From contig JAFKFN010000005.1 of the NCBI GenBank assembly GCA_017308255.1, forward strand, positions 62,001-126,000: a DNA stretch of 64,000 nucleotides, written 5' to 3'. This DNA is from Altererythrobacter sp. Lineage in GTDB: Bacteria; Pseudomonadota; Alphaproteobacteria; Sphingomonadales; Sphingomonadaceae. Below, in pieces: positions 47,286 to 57,094 of the stretch. Position 1 is the stretch's first letter, and every line of letters starts with the position of its first letter. Position numbers and translations under genes: made by a program. The notes under the pieces are model-generated. The model worked only from the letters and a program-made list of their open reading frames with translations, did not search any database and was not told the origin of the DNA.

Positions 47286-48290
47286 TCAATCATCCTCATC
47301 CTCATACCCCACCAGCGCCAGCGCCCGGGCCCGCCGCTTGTGAAGCTGGCACCAGCGCAGCAGCGCTTCCTCGCGCCCGTGCGTGATCCAGCTTTCCGCC
47401 GGGTCCACTTCCTCGATCGTGGCGGTCAGCTCGTCCCAGTCGGCGTGGTCGGAGATGATCAGCGGCAGTTCCACGTTCCGCTGCCGGGCGCGCTGGCGCA
47501 CCCGCATCCAGCCGCTGGCCATGGCGGTTATCGGATCGGGCAGGCGCCGGCTCCAGCGGTCGTTGAGCGCGGAAGGCGGGCAGATCACAGTCGCGCCGCG
47601 CAACTCTTCCCGCCTGGCATCCGCCACCAGCCGCAATTCGCCCAGGTCCACCCCGAACGCCTCGTAAAGCCGGCACATCCGTTCCAGCGCGCCGTGCAGG
47701 AAAATGGCGTCATGGTGCCCGGCGCGGCGCAGCTCGGCGATCAGCCGCTGCGCCTTGCCCAGCGCATAGGCGCCCACGAGCACGCAGCGATCGGGCTCGC
47801 GCCGCAGCGCATCGCGCAGCTTGCCGATCTCCCGCTCGATCGGCGGATGGCGGAACACCGGCAGGCCGAACGTGGCCTCGGTCACGAAGACATCGCAAGG
47901 CACCGCTTCGAACGGCGGGCAGGTGGGGTCGGGCCGGCGCTTGTAATCCCCCGTCACCACCACGCGCTCGCCCGCATGGTCGAGCACGATCTGCGCCGAG
48001 CCGAGCACGTGGCCGGCGGGCACGAAGGTGGCGTCCACTCCGCCGGGCAGGCGGATCGTCTCGCCGTATTGCACCGGCATGGCGCCTTCGCGCGTCTGAT
48101 AGCGCAGCTCCATGATCGCCAGCGTTTCCGGCGTCGCCACGGTGCGCCCGTGCCCGCCGCGCGCATGGTCGGAATGGCCGTGAGTCACCAGCGCATTGGG
48201 CACGGGGAGAGAGGGATCGATCCAGCAATCGGCGGGAACGACATGGATGCCGTGCGGCTCCGCGCGGATCCATGCGAAAGGGGCGGCCAT
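47286..48290 (-). CDS. Ligase-associated exonuclease (metallo-beta-lactamase fold)
   Basis: This 334-residue MBL-fold nuclease has the metal site THGHSDHARGGHG near residues 35-48, then the second motif PAGHVLGSAQIVL and TGDYKRR, and the later ISDHADW. It fits the beta-CASP-like family paired with the DNA ligase gene downstream, known from DNA-damage-response clusters. The PdeM endonuclease and DEXH helicase genes of the fuller cluster are not adjacent. The ATG at 48290 is preferred; a longer open frame reaches 48335. Confidence 0.9.
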   Translation of the reverse strand: MAAPFAWIRAEPHGIHVVPADCWIDPSLPVPNALVTHGHSDHARGGHGRTVATPETLAIMELRYQTREGAMPVQYGETIRLPGGVDATFVPAGHVLGSAQIVLDHAGERVVVTGDYKRRPDPTCPPFEAVPCDVFVTEATFGLPVFRHPPIEREIGKLRDALRREPDRCVLVGAYALGKAQRLIAELRRAGHHDAIFLHGALERMCRLYEAFGVDLGELRLVADARREELRGATVICPPSALNDRWSRRLPDPITAMASGWMRVRQRARQRNVELPLIISDHADWDELTATIEEVDPAESWITHGREEALLRWCQLHKRRARALALVGYEDEDD

Positions 48291-48421
48291 GCCGCTAGAA
48301 TGACCCGCCCGCGCCCGAAGTTCCACCATGTTCACGCGGCATGGCGCGGGCCGAACGCTGATGTCGCTCGGGCTTCGGCCGGCCGGAGAACGCGCGGGGC
48401 GATCCTCCGGCCCGACCGGGG

Positions 48422-50764
48422 TTACTTGGCCTCGCTGCGTTCCTGCTTGGGCGGCTTCTTCCGCGGGCTCTTGGCCGGGCGCGGCGCCGCCGGCGTCAGC
48501 TCGAAGGCCAGCGCATCGTCCTTCACGCTGACATGCACCTCGCCGCCGTGGGCCAGCTTGCCGAACAGCAGCTCTTCCGCCAGCGGCTGCTTGACCTTCT
48601 CCTGCAGCAGGCGGGCCATCGGCCGCGCGCCCATCAGCTTGTCATAGCCGCGCCGGGCCAGCCATTCGCGCGCATCGGTATCGAACTGGATGTGCACGTT
48701 TTGCTCGGCCAGCTGCAATTCGAGCTGGAGGATGAACTTGTCCACCACCCGGCTGACGGTCTCCGTGCCCAGGTAATCGAACGGCACGATGGCATCCAGG
48801 CGGTTGCGGAATTCGGGGGTGAACATCTTCTTCACCGCCTCGTCCTGCGCTTCCACCTTGGTGCCGGCGCCGAAGCCGATCCCCTGGCGCGCCATGTCGG
48901 AAGCGCCGGCATTGGTCGTCATGATCAGCACCACGTTGCGGAAATCCACCGTCTTGCCGTGGTGATCGGTCAGCTTCCCGTGGTCCATCACCTGCAACAG
49001 GATGTTGAACAGGTCGGGGTGCGCCTTCTCGATCTCGTCCAGCAGCAGGACGCAGTGCGGATGCTGGTCGATCGCATCGGTCAGCAGGCCGCCCTGGTCA
49101 TAGCCGACATAGCCGGGGGGCGCGCCGATCAGGCGGCTCACCGAATGGCGCTCCATGTATTCGGACATGTCGAAGCGCTTCAGCTCGATGCCCATGATGC
49201 TGGCAAGCTGGCGCGCCACCTCGGTCTTGCCGACGCCGGTGGGGCCGGAGAACAGGAAGCTGCCGATCGGCTTGTCCGGATCGCGCAGGCCCGCGCGGCT
49301 CAGCTTCATCGCAGTGGACAGCACCTCGATGGCCTTGTCCTGCCCGAAGACGACTCGCTTCAGGTCCTTCTCCAGGCTGGCGAGCACGGCCTTGTCGTCG
49401 CTCGATACCGATTTCGGCGGGATGCGCGCCATGGTCGCGATCACTGCTTCGATCTCGCGCGCGGTGATCTTCTTCTTCCGACGGCTCGGCGGCACCAGCA
49501 TCTGCATCGCGCCCACTTCGTCGATCACGTCGATCGCCTTGTCGGGCAGCTTGCGGTCGTTGATGTAGCGCGCGCTCATCTCCACCGCGGTCTTGATCGC
49601 GTCGGGCGTGTACTTGACCTTGTGGTGCTCCTCGAACGCGGTGCGCAGGCCCTTGAGGATCTTGATCGTGTCCTCCACGGTCGGCTCGTTCACGTCGATC
49701 TTCTGGAACCGGCGCAGCAGCGCGCGATCCTTCTCGAAGTGATTGCGGAACTCCTTGTAAGTGGTCGATCCGATGCAGCGGATCGCGCCGCTGGACAGCG
49801 CGGGCTTGAGCAGGTTGGAGGCATCCATCGCCCCGCCGCTGGTCGCGCCGGCGCCGATCACCGTGTGGATCTCGTCGATGAACAGGATCGCCTCGGGCAG
49901 CTTCTCCAGCTCGTTGACGACCTGCTTCAGCCGCTCCTCGAAATCGCCGCGATAGCGGGTGCCGGCCAGCAGCGCGCCCATGTCGAGCGAATAGATCACC
50001 GCATCGGCCAGCACGTCGGGCACTTCGCCTTCCACGATCTTGCGCGCCAGGCCTTCGGCGATGGCCGTCTTGCCCACGCCGGGGTCGCCCACGTAGAGCG
50101 GGTTGTTCTTGCTGCGCCGGCAGAGGATCTGGATCGTGCGGTCCACTTCGGGCCCGCGGCCGATCAGCGGATCGACCTTCCCGTCCAGCGCCTTCTGGTT
50201 GAGGTTGACGCAGAACTGGTCGAGCGCGGAATCCTTCTTTCCGCCCTTTTCCGGCTTTTCCTCGCTCTTCGCCTCGGGCTCTTCCGTGCCCTGCGGCGTG
50301 CGGCTTTCCGCCGGGCGCGCGCCCTTGCCGATGCCGTGGCTGATATAGCTCACCGCGTCGAGCCGGCTCATATCCTGCTGCTGGAGGAAATAGACGGCAT
50401 AGCTGTCGCGCTCGGAAAACAGCGCCACCAGCACATTGGCGCCGGTCACCGTGTCCTTGCCGCTCGACTGCACGTGCAGGATCGCCCGCTGGATCACACG
50501 CTGGAAGCCGGCGGTCGGCTGCGGATCGTCGTCGAGATCGGTCTTGAGCGACTGGTATTCCTGGTCGAGGTACTGGCGCACCACGCCCGCCAGTTCGGCC
50601 AGATCCACGCCGCAGGCGGTCATCACCTCGGACGCTTCGGGATCGTCGACCAGCGCCAGCAGCAAGTGCTCGAGCGTCGCATATTCATGCGTCCGGTCGG
50701 TCGCGTGCTGGAGCGCCGTGTGGAGGGTTTTCTCGAGGGACTGGGCGAAACTGGGCATGGTCAT
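48422..50764 (-). CDS. clpA: ATP-dependent Clp protease ATP-binding subunit ClpA
   Basis: This 780-residue two-ring AAA+ unfoldase feeds proteins into ClpP. The N-domain ([22 protein letters not shown]) is followed by an acidic linker. The first ring has [14 protein letters not shown] near residue 222, the second has [16 protein letters not shown] near 503. The C-terminal tail is Lys/Pro-rich. No clpS or clpP lies next to it. On its far side the DUF1192 gene is separated by 149 bp. Confidence 0.95.
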   Translation of the reverse strand: MTMPSFAQSLEKTLHTALQHATDRTHEYATLEHLLLALVDDPEASEVMTACGVDLAELAGVVRQYLDQEYQSLKTDLDDDPQPTAGFQRVIQRAILHVQSSGKDTVTGANVLVALFSERDSYAVYFLQQQDMSRLDAVSYISHGIGKGARPAESRTPQGTEEPEAKSEEKPEKGGKKDSALDQFCVNLNQKALDGKVDPLIGRGPEVDRTIQILCRRSKNNPLYVGDPGVGKTAIAEGLARKIVEGEVPDVLADAVIYSLDMGALLAGTRYRGDFEERLKQVVNELEKLPEAILFIDEIHTVIGAGATSGGAMDASNLLKPALSSGAIRCIGSTTYKEFRNHFEKDRALLRRFQKIDVNEPTVEDTIKILKGLRTAFEEHHKVKYTPDAIKTAVEMSARYINDRKLPDKAIDVIDEVGAMQMLVPPSRRKKKITAREIEAVIATMARIPPKSVSSDDKAVLASLEKDLKRVVFGQDKAIEVLSTAMKLSRAGLRDPDKPIGSFLFSGPTGVGKTEVARQLASIMGIELKRFDMSEYMERHSVSRLIGAPPGYVGYDQGGLLTDAIDQHPHCVLLLDEIEKAHPDLFNILLQVMDHGKLTDHHGKTVDFRNVVLIMTTNAGASDMARQGIGFGAGTKVEAQDEAVKKMFTPEFRNRLDAIVPFDYLGTETVSRVVDKFILQLELQLAEQNVHIQFDTDAREWLARRGYDKLMGARPMARLLQEKVKQPLAEELLFGKLAHGGEVHVSVKDDALAFELTPAAPRPAKSPRKKPPKQERSEAK

Positions 50765-50913
50765 TCAATCCAAGGGGGTGAGGATACGATCCAACTGGTT
50801 GCCAATGTGCAAAGCACCGTGTGAACCCGGCACGAACAGTATGGGCTTCCAGGTCACTGGGGATATGGGGCGCCGGAAGCGCGAATGCGAGAGGAAGGCG
50901 GCCGGCCGCCCCA

Positions 50914-51117
50914 TCAGCCCTGTTCGCGCCGCTTGAACAGCGCGTCCGCCGCCTGCTTGTGGCTGGCGGCCCTGGCGTGATGAGCCCTGACCCGGGCGAT
51001 CTCGGCTTCCAGCAGCGCGATGCGTTCCATCAGCTCGTCCTGCGAATAGCTGTCGAGCGGTTCGCCGGCCAGCCGGCTCGCGGAATCTCCGCGCATCCGG
51101 GGGAGATCGTCCTCCAT
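50914..51117 (-). CDS. DUF1192 family protein
   Basis: This 67-residue acidic protein has the DUF1192 core RLAGEPLDSYSQDELMERIALLEAEIARVRA (a short helix pair with coiled-coil character). The family is found in alphaproteobacteria without known function. It diverges from the quinone oxidoreductase gene with a 77-bp gap and its ATG is at 51117. Confidence 0.88.
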   Translation of the reverse strand: MEDDLPRMRGDSASRLAGEPLDSYSQDELMERIALLEAEIARVRAHHARAASHKQAADALFKRREQG

Positions 51118-51194
51118 TGCAGCGCAGCATGTTGCCCCCGCCGCTTGCTGTCAATGGCCCCGCGCATTAGAGCGGGCGGGGATTGGGGGAAATC

Positions 51195-52193
51195 ATGGAA
51201 CTGCCCGCTGTCATGCAGGCCATCGCCATCGCCGGAGCCGGCGGGCCCGAGGTCTTGCGCCTTGAGGAACGGCCGGTGCCCCGGCCCGACCCTGCGCAAG
51301 TGCTGATCCAGGTGGCCTATGCCGGAGTGAACCGGCCTGATGTGCTCCAGCGCCTGGGCCACTATCCGCCGCCGCCCGGCGCGTCCGACATTCCCGGGCT
51401 GGAGGTTTCGGGCACGGTCGTCGCCATTGGCCGGGACGCGGATGAAACGCTGCTCGGGCGCGAGGTCTGCGCGCTGGTGACCGGCGGCGGCTACGCGCAA
51501 TACTGCCTGGCGCACAGCGCACATTGCCTGCCGGTCCCGCATGGCTTGCCGCTGGCCGAAGCGGCCGCCTTGCCCGAAACGCTGTTCACCGTGTGGCACA
51601 ACGTGTTCGAACGCGGCTGGGCCAAGCCGGGCGAAACGCTGCTGGTCCACGGCGGCACCAGCGGCATCGGCTCCATGGCGATCAAGCTGGGCAAGCTGTT
51701 CGGGCTCACGGTCATCGTCACCTGCGGCAGCGCCGCCAAGTGCGACGCGGCCCGCGCGCTGGGGGCGGATCACGCGATCCCCTATCGCACCCAGGATTTC
51801 GTGGAGGCCGTGCGGGCGATCACCGATGGCCAGGGCGTGAATCTCGTGCTCGACATGGTCGCTGGCAGCTACACCCAGCGCAATCTCACCTGCCTGGCGG
51901 ACGATGGCCGGCTGGTGACCATTGCCGTGCTGGGGGGCGCGCGGGCGGAAATCGACATGGCGCGGCTCATGGTCCACCGGCACACGGTGACCGGCTCCAC
52001 CCTGCGTGCCCGGTCGGATACCTTCAAGGCCCTGCTGGCGGACGAGATCGCGCATCACGCCTGGCCCCTGGTGGAAGACGGGTCGCTGCGCCCGGCGATG
52101 GACCGCATTGTCCCCTTGGCCCAGGCGGCCGAAGCGCACCGGCGCATGGAAGCGGGCGATCATATCGGCAAGATCGTGCTCCAGGTGGCCTAG
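51195..52193 (+). CDS. NAD(P)H quinone oxidoreductase (PIG3/QOR type)
   Basis: This 332-residue MDR-family enzyme has AYAGVNRPDVLQR near residues 38-50, the nucleotide loop LLVHGGTSGIGSMA near 147-160 and the GADHAIPYRTQDF segment. It lacks zinc ligands, as expected for quinone reductases. The ATG at 51195 lies behind GGGGGA; the earlier ATG at 51183 lacks a site. Confidence 0.92.
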   Translation: MELPAVMQAIAIAGAGGPEVLRLEERPVPRPDPAQVLIQVAYAGVNRPDVLQRLGHYPPPPGASDIPGLEVSGTVVAIGRDADETLLGREVCALVTGGGYAQYCLAHSAHCLPVPHGLPLAEAAALPETLFTVWHNVFERGWAKPGETLLVHGGTSGIGSMAIKLGKLFGLTVIVTCGSAAKCDAARALGADHAIPYRTQDFVEAVRAITDGQGVNLVLDMVAGSYTQRNLTCLADDGRLVTIAVLGGARAEIDMARLMVHRHTVTGSTLRARSDTFKALLADEIAHHAWPLVEDGSLRPAMDRIVPLAQAAEAHRRMEAGDHIGKIVLQVA

Positions 52194-52226
52194 GCGCTCG
52201 TTCCGCCGATACCGCGCCCCTGGTGA

Positions 52227-52242
52227 TGACACATCCGTGTCA
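52227..52242. promoter_or_regulatory. 16-bp palindrome in the QOR-LpxH-like gap
   Basis: TGACAC, then ATCC, then GTGTCA is a perfect 6-bp inverted repeat. A partial copy (TTGTCACAA) follows at about 52278. It may be an operator. Confidence 0.3.
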
Positions 52243-52317
52243 CATAGTCGCGGAAGTGACGCCGAACTGCGATTCCCTTGTCACAATCGCCTGCCATAGG
52301 CCCGAAGCCAGCAGGAC

Positions 52318-53244
52318 ATGGCACAAGGGTCGAAGCCGATGCTGGAAGCCTATCTCCGGGGCGTGGTCGGGAACGGGGGCATGGTGGCCGCCTTCCCCGA
52401 TCCCGATCATCACGAACCGGTCATCCCCGAACCCTCGCCCGATGGGCGCCGCCGCTATCGCACGATCTGGATCAGCGACATCCATCTCGCCACCCGGGGC
52501 TGCAATGCGGAACTGCTGATCGATTTCCTCGACAGCACCGACAGCGAGACGATGTACCTCGTGGGCGACATCATCGATGGCTGGCGGCTCAAGAAGAAGT
52601 TCTACTGGCCGCCGGCGCACAACGATATCGTCTGGCGCATCCTCAAGCGCGCCCGGCGCGGCACGCGCATCGTCTATATCCCCGGCAACCATGACGAGAT
52701 GTTCCGGCAATTCACCGGGCTGAACTTCGGCGGGGTCGAGATCCGCCGCGCGGCGTTCCACGAAACCGCCGACGGGCGCCGGCTCATGGTCCTCCACGGG
52801 GATGAATTCGATGGCGTCATGCTGGCCCATCGCTGGCTCGCCTTCGTCGGCGACGCGCTCTACACCGGTAGCATGGCGCTCAGCCGCTGGGTCAATGCGG
52901 TCCGCCGCCGTGCCGGCCTGTCTTACTGGTCGCTCAGCAAGATGGCCAAGCACAAGGTCAAGAACGCGGTCGAATTCATCAGCCGGTACGAGGAAGTCGT
53001 CGCCCGCGCCGCCGCCGCGCGCAAGGTGGATGGCGTGGTCTGCGGCCACATCCACACGGCGGAGATGCGCCGGTTCGACGGCATCGACTATTACAACGAT
53101 GGCGATTGGGTCGAAGGCTGCACCGCGCTGGTCGAACACTTCGACGGCACGATGGAGATCCTCCATTGGCCGGAGGAGATTGCTCGGCGCAAGGCGCGCG
53201 CCCAGGCGGAAGACGCGGCCCGATCCCTGCCGCGCGCCGCCTGA
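52318..53244 (+). CDS. UDP-2,3-diacylglucosamine diphosphatase-like metallophosphoesterase
   Basis: This 308-residue protein has the LpxH-like order of metal motifs: WISDIHLA, VGDIIDGW, PGNHDE, LHGDEFDG and VCGHIHTAEM. In an LPS-making species it would cleave UDP-2,3-diacylglucosamine. Sphingomonads often lack classical LPS, so the true substrate may differ. It overlaps the glycosyltransferase gene by 1 bp, suggesting a shared cell-envelope glycolipid pathway. Confidence 0.85.
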   Translation: MAQGSKPMLEAYLRGVVGNGGMVAAFPDPDHHEPVIPEPSPDGRRRYRTIWISDIHLATRGCNAELLIDFLDSTDSETMYLVGDIIDGWRLKKKFYWPPAHNDIVWRILKRARRGTRIVYIPGNHDEMFRQFTGLNFGGVEIRRAAFHETADGRRLMVLHGDEFDGVMLAHRWLAFVGDALYTGSMALSRWVNAVRRRAGLSYWSLSKMAKHKVKNAVEFISRYEEVVARAAAARKVDGVVCGHIHTAEMRRFDGIDYYNDGDWVEGCTALVEHFDGTMEILHWPEEIARRKARAQAEDAARSLPRAA

Positions 53245-54281
53245 TGCGTATCGCCCTGGTCACCGATGCCTGGGCGCCGCAAGTGAACGGCGTGGTCCGC
53301 ACGCTGGAGGCGGTCGGGGCCGAGCTGGCGCGGCGCGGCCACGCGATCGAGGTGATCGCGCCGTGTCACTATCGCTCGCTCCCTTGTCCTACTTATCCGG
53401 AAATCCGCCTCGCTCTCGCCGGATCGCAGGCCGTGGGGGAACGGCTCGCCCGCTTCGGGCCCGAGGCGATCCACATCGCCACCGAAGGCCCGCTCGGCTG
53501 GGCGGCGCGGCGCTGGTGCCTGGCCGGCGGGCGGCAGTTCACCAGCGCCTATCACACGCAGTTCCCCGAATACCTCGCCCGCCGCTCGCATCTGCCGGCG
53601 TCGGTCTTCTGGCCCTACATCCGCCGTTTCCACACGCCGTCCAGTGGCGTCATGGTGGCGACCGGCACGATCCGCGCCCAGCTCGCCGCGCAAGGGGTCG
53701 CCCGCCTCAGGGAATGGAGCCGCGGCGTCGATCTGGCGCAGTTCGGGCCGCATTGCGCGCCGCCCGACTTGTTCTTCGGCCTGCCGCGCCCGATCCAGCT
53801 CTACGTCGGCCGCGTAGCGGTGGAGAAGAACGTCGAAGCCTTCCTCGCCAATCGCCATCGCGGCTCCAAAGTGGTGGTGGGTGACGGGCCGGCGCTGGCG
53901 CGGCTCAAGGCCGCCTTTCCCGAAGCGCATTTCGTCGGCCGGCAGAGCGGGGCGGCGCTGGCCGCCTGCTATGCCGGCGCCGATGTGCTGGTGTTTCCCA
54001 GCGGCACCGATACCTTCGGCCTGGTGATGATCGAGGCGCTGGCCTGCGGCACTCCGGTGGCGGCCTATCCGGTGCCCGGCCCGCTCGATGTGCTCACGCC
54101 CGAAAGCGGCTGCATGGCCGAAGTGCTGGAAGATGCGATTGCCGGCGCCCTGGCGCTCGATCGCGAGCGCTGCCTCCAGCGCGGCCGCGCCTTCAGCTGG
54201 GAAGCCAGCACCGATCAGTTCCTCGCCGCGCTCATGCCCGAGGCTCCGGCCACCGCCGGTCCAGCGCTGCGCGCCGCCTGA
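53244..54281 (+). CDS. Glycosyltransferase family 4 (GT-B) protein
   Basis: This 345-residue glycosyltransferase starts RIALVTDAWAPQVNGVVRTLEAV, typical of GDP-mannose- or UDP-sugar-dependent lipid glycosyltransferases. The C-terminal nucleotide-sugar site is FPSGTDTFGLVMIEALACGTPV with the E-x7-E pair. The ATG at 53244 lies within the TGATG overlap with the upstream gene. The lipid acceptor is unknown. Confidence 0.9.
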   Translation: MRIALVTDAWAPQVNGVVRTLEAVGAELARRGHAIEVIAPCHYRSLPCPTYPEIRLALAGSQAVGERLARFGPEAIHIATEGPLGWAARRWCLAGGRQFTSAYHTQFPEYLARRSHLPASVFWPYIRRFHTPSSGVMVATGTIRAQLAAQGVARLREWSRGVDLAQFGPHCAPPDLFFGLPRPIQLYVGRVAVEKNVEAFLANRHRGSKVVVGDGPALARLKAAFPEAHFVGRQSGAALAACYAGADVLVFPSGTDTFGLVMIEALACGTPVAAYPVPGPLDVLTPESGCMAEVLEDAIAGALALDRERCLQRGRAFSWEASTDQFLAALMPEAPATAGPALRAA

Positions 54282-54382
54282 ATCGCCCACGCCGCTTGCC
54301 GTTTGCCGGCAAGAAGCCTACATCACGCCGGTTACGGCCGCTCCGAGAGGGGCGGCCCTTCTATTTTTAGCGGAGAGAACCC

Positions 54383-55096
54383 GTGGCCCAGCCCACTCCC
54401 CTGATGCCCCATGCCACCGCTTCCTGGCTGGTCGACAACACCTCGCTCAGCTTCGAGCAGATCGCCGAGTTCTGCGGGCTGCATATCCTCGAGGTGCAGG
54501 CCATGGCGGACGATCTCGCCAGCTCCAAGTACACCGGCCGCGATCCGGTCCATTCGGGCGAGCTGACGCACGAGGAGATCCGGAAAGGCCAGGCCGATCC
54601 GAATTATCGCCTCAGGATGCACCGCGCGCCGGTGGATGTCAGCCGCACCAAGGGCCCGCGCTATACGCCGGTGTCCAAGCGGCAGGACAAGCCCGACGGC
54701 ATCGCCTGGATCCTGCGCAACCATCCGGAAATGTCCGATGCGCAGATCGGCAAGCTGATCGGCACCACGCGCAACACGATCAACGCGATCCGCGGACGGT
54801 CGCACTGGAACATCCAGAATATCCAGCCGAAGGATCCGGTCACCCTCGGCCTGTGCTCGCAGCGAGAGCTTGATGCCGCGGTGGCCAAGGCGGCCAAGCG
54901 CGCCGCCACCGTGGAAGACGTGAAGGAGGACGATCTCACGATCGTCGATCCGCGCGACGACCGCGAACGGCTGATCGAGGAACTGCGCGCGGAACGCGAC
55001 GCGGCGGCCAAGGCCGCGGTCGAAGCGGCCCAGGAAGCCGAAGCGGAAGCCTGGCTCGAAGCCCGCCGCGCCTCGGAAGCCGCCGGCGAAAGCTGA
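54383..55096 (+). CDS. Cell cycle transcriptional regulator TrcR (DUF1013)
   Basis: This 237-residue protein is highly conserved in alphaproteobacteria. The N-terminal LVDNTSLSFEQIAEFCGLHILEVQAMADD is a helix-turn-helix, and a second, ILRNHPEMSDAQIGKLIGTTRNTINAI, lies at about 112-138. The acidic Ala/Glu-rich C-terminus is coiled-coil-like. The GTG start at 54383 follows GGAGAG. A bidirectional terminator lies 17 bp after the stop. Confidence 0.9.
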   Translation: MAQPTPLMPHATASWLVDNTSLSFEQIAEFCGLHILEVQAMADDLASSKYTGRDPVHSGELTHEEIRKGQADPNYRLRMHRAPVDVSRTKGPRYTPVSKRQDKPDGIAWILRNHPEMSDAQIGKLIGTTRNTINAIRGRSHWNIQNIQPKDPVTLGLCSQRELDAAVAKAAKRAATVEDVKEDDLTIVDPRDDRERLIEELRAERDAAAKAAVEAAQEAEAEAWLEARRASEAAGES

Positions 55097-55113
55097 ACGC
55101 GCCCTCAGGGCAG

Positions 55114-55154
55114 AAAAAAAGGGCCGGCCCCCTCGGGGGATCGGCCCTTTTTTT
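55114..55154. terminator. Bidirectional Rho-independent terminator after trcR
   Basis: An AAAAAAA run, a GGGCCG/CGGCCC stem with a G/C-rich loop, and a TTTTTTT run form a symmetrical intrinsic terminator. It would end transcription of the trcR gene on the plus strand and protect against readthrough from the minus-strand bactofilin genes. Confidence 0.92.
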
Positions 55155-55207
55155 GTTATGCCGAGCCGAACCTTGGTGGCTGGGGCCACGATCCGCTGAC
55201 CTCAATT

Positions 55208-55236
55208 CGTCATTGCGAGCGTAGCGAAGCAATCCA
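55208..55236. repeat. Short palindromic repeat, CGTCATTGCGAG family, copy 2
   Basis: The sequence here has the same core as at 31657: CGTCATTGCGAGC followed by GCGAAGCAAT. This copy ends in CCA instead of GACG, so it lacks the perfect closing arm. It lies in the trcR-bactofilin gap. Confidence 0.65.
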
Positions 55237-55316
55237 GGGCGCATTGCGCCGCCACCCCGGATCGCTTCCTTAAGCCCTCAACGAGGAATGTCGTATCGAG
55301 CGTCAGCCCGCGAGCG

Positions 55317-55754
55317 TCAGCCGTTGCGTGTCGTCGTCGCCAGTTCCAGCACGTTGCCGCCGGCGTCCGCGCTCTTCGTGCCGCCGGGGGCGAAACGGCC
55401 GTCCACCGTCGCGCCGTGCTCGATCGTCAACGCGTCGTACTGCACGTCGCCTTCGATGCGGGCGCTCTTCAGGATCACCAGCTCGCGCGCGATCACCGTG
55501 CCTTTCACGGTGCCGGCCAGCCGCGCCGATTCGGCCGTGATGGCGCCCTGGATCAGGCCCCCCTGGCCCTGCACCAGCGAGGCGCAGGCGATATCGCCTT
55601 CCACCGTGCCGTCCACGTGCAGGTCGGCCGAAGCCTCGATATTGCCTCTGATCACCACATCGGCGCCGATCACCGAGAAGGTGGCGGCATTAGCCACGGG
55701 ACGCGGTTTTCCGGTCATGCCCGGGGGCGTCGGCGCGCGCTTCTTCGAGAACAT
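55317..55754 (-). CDS. Bactofilin family cytoskeletal protein
   Basis: This 145-residue protein has the bactofilin beta-helical core (residues about 30-120) with the typical VIGADVVIRGNIEA start and repeats such as HVDGTVEGDI and QGAITAESA, plus a short flexible proline-rich N-terminus (MFSKKRAPTPPG). Bactofilins polymerise without nucleotides and organise peptidoglycan enzymes. The ATG at 55754 lies inside the upstream M23 gene, giving a 65-bp overlap. Confidence 0.92.
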   Translation of the reverse strand: MFSKKRAPTPPGMTGKPRPVANAATFSVIGADVVIRGNIEASADLHVDGTVEGDIACASLVQGQGGLIQGAITAESARLAGTVKGTVIARELVILKSARIEGDVQYDALTIEHGATVDGRFAPGGTKSADAGGNVLELATTTRNG

Positions 55755-56856
55755 GGGGGGCGGTCTCCAGGAACGGGCGCGGATTGACCGCGCGGCCATT
55801 GATGCGAACCTCGAAATGGAGATGCGGCCCGGTCGAACGGCCGGTGCTGCCGATCTGGCCGATCACGTCGCCGGCTTGCACCTCTTGGCCCATGCGCGCT
55901 TTCCAGGCGGACATATGGGCATAGCGCGTCATCAATCCGTTGCCGTGGCTGATCTCGATCACTTTGCCATAGCCGTGGCGCAGGCCCACGAAGCTGACCT
56001 TGCCATCGGCGGCGGCATGGATCGGCGCACCCACCGGCCCCCGGAAGTCGAGCCCGGCGTGCATCGCCGCGTGCCGGTTGAACGGATCGCTGCGATAGCC
56101 GAACCCGGAGGAGATCATCCGCATGTCGGCCGGCATGAATTGCGGCACGCCGTTGAGCCCGTCTTCCAGCGCGCTCATCCGGCCCAGGCTCAGCGCCAGC
56201 CGCTCGAAGCGGGGGTCCAGCGTGCCGTCATGCTCGGTGGACAGCGTCTCGAACGGGCCGCCCTGCGCCTCCCGCGCGGAAGCGACCATGGCCTTGGGAT
56301 TCAGGCCCAGCTTGCGCAGCGCCGCCTCGGCCGCCGTCGCGCGGCGATCGGCATAGCGGGTCAGGTTTTCGACGAAGGCCAGCTGGCGGGCCTCCAGCCG
56401 GGCCAGCGCCGCCGCTTCGGGCATCACCGCGCTGATCTTGGCGACGGTCTTCTCGGCTTCGCCGCGGCTGTCGGACACCATGTCTTCCGGCAGCACGTCA
56501 TCGGGCAGCATCGGCAGCGCGTCCTCGATGAAATCCTGCCGCCGGCGCAAGTCGTCCGCCACCTGGTCCAGATCGTTGCGATAGGCGGCCACGCGGCTTT
56601 CCGACTGGGCCACCTGCGCTTCGCGGTGCAGCAGCGAGGCGCGTTCCGACCGGGCCTGGAACTGGCCCACCGCCAGCACGCCCATGGAGATGCCCCACAC
56701 GCCGATCACGGCCACGACCAGGCCGGCGGCGGTCATCTGCATCCGCGAGGTAATAGTGATGAAACGGACCTGACCCTGCGAGCGCATGAAGAATTCGCGC
56801 TCCGGAAACCAGCTCCGCAGGCGGGCTTTCCAGCCGCCGACGGCTCTCGTTTTCAA
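55690..56856 (-). CDS. Membrane-anchored M23 endopeptidase, bactofilin partner
   Basis: This 388-residue protein (from TTG 56856, or ATG 56787) has a transmembrane helix near 42-64 and a coiled-coil region (about 70-165, with the heptads of LDQVADDLRRRQDFIEDAL). The M23 domain includes RHAAMHAGLDFRG, YAHMSAW and TGPHLHFEV. The coiled coil and transmembrane helix fit LmdC-type peptidases that bind bactofilin from the periplasmic side. Overlap with the bactofilin gene supports the pairing. Confidence 0.9.
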   Translation of the reverse strand: MKTRAVGGWKARLRSWFPEREFFMRSQGQVRFITITSRMQMTAAGLVVAVIGVWGISMGVLAVGQFQARSERASLLHREAQVAQSESRVAAYRNDLDQVADDLRRRQDFIEDALPMLPDDVLPEDMVSDSRGEAEKTVAKISAVMPEAAALARLEARQLAFVENLTRYADRRATAAEAALRKLGLNPKAMVASAREAQGGPFETLSTEHDGTLDPRFERLALSLGRMSALEDGLNGVPQFMPADMRMISSGFGYRSDPFNRHAAMHAGLDFRGPVGAPIHAAADGKVSFVGLRHGYGKVIEISHGNGLMTRYAHMSAWKARMGQEVQAGDVIGQIGSTGRSTGPHLHFEVRINGRAVNPRPFLETAPHVLEEARADAPGHDRKTASRG

Positions 56857-57094
56857 TGTAACCCCACGTTCCCGGCCCCAGACTGCGGCAGCGGGCTAGT
56901 CCCCCGGAACCAGTTGAGTCGAATCGAGTTATTAACGTTCGGGCCGAGTCGAAAACGAATCGCGACGAGTCGTGCGACATAACAAAAATCAGGCTTTCGC
57001 CGGCCGAACCCGGCCGCCTTGCCGATTCGCCACAGGCCGCGCCAACCGGGTGAATAGGCCTGACAGCGCCCGGCGCGGGTGATAAGGGCCGCGC

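Noticed and set aside
45588-48647. A very long open frame on the plus strand opposite ligase, exonuclease and clpA
   Set aside because: It is antisense to well-supported genes in other frames, a common effect of high G+C content. Its residues show no family motif.
50470-50481. CTGCACGTGCAG, a CACGTG palindrome inside clpA, as a fourth parS
   Set aside because: Flanks do not match GTTCCACGTGGAAC or the TGTTNCACGTGAAACA pattern. It lies in ordinary coding sequence.
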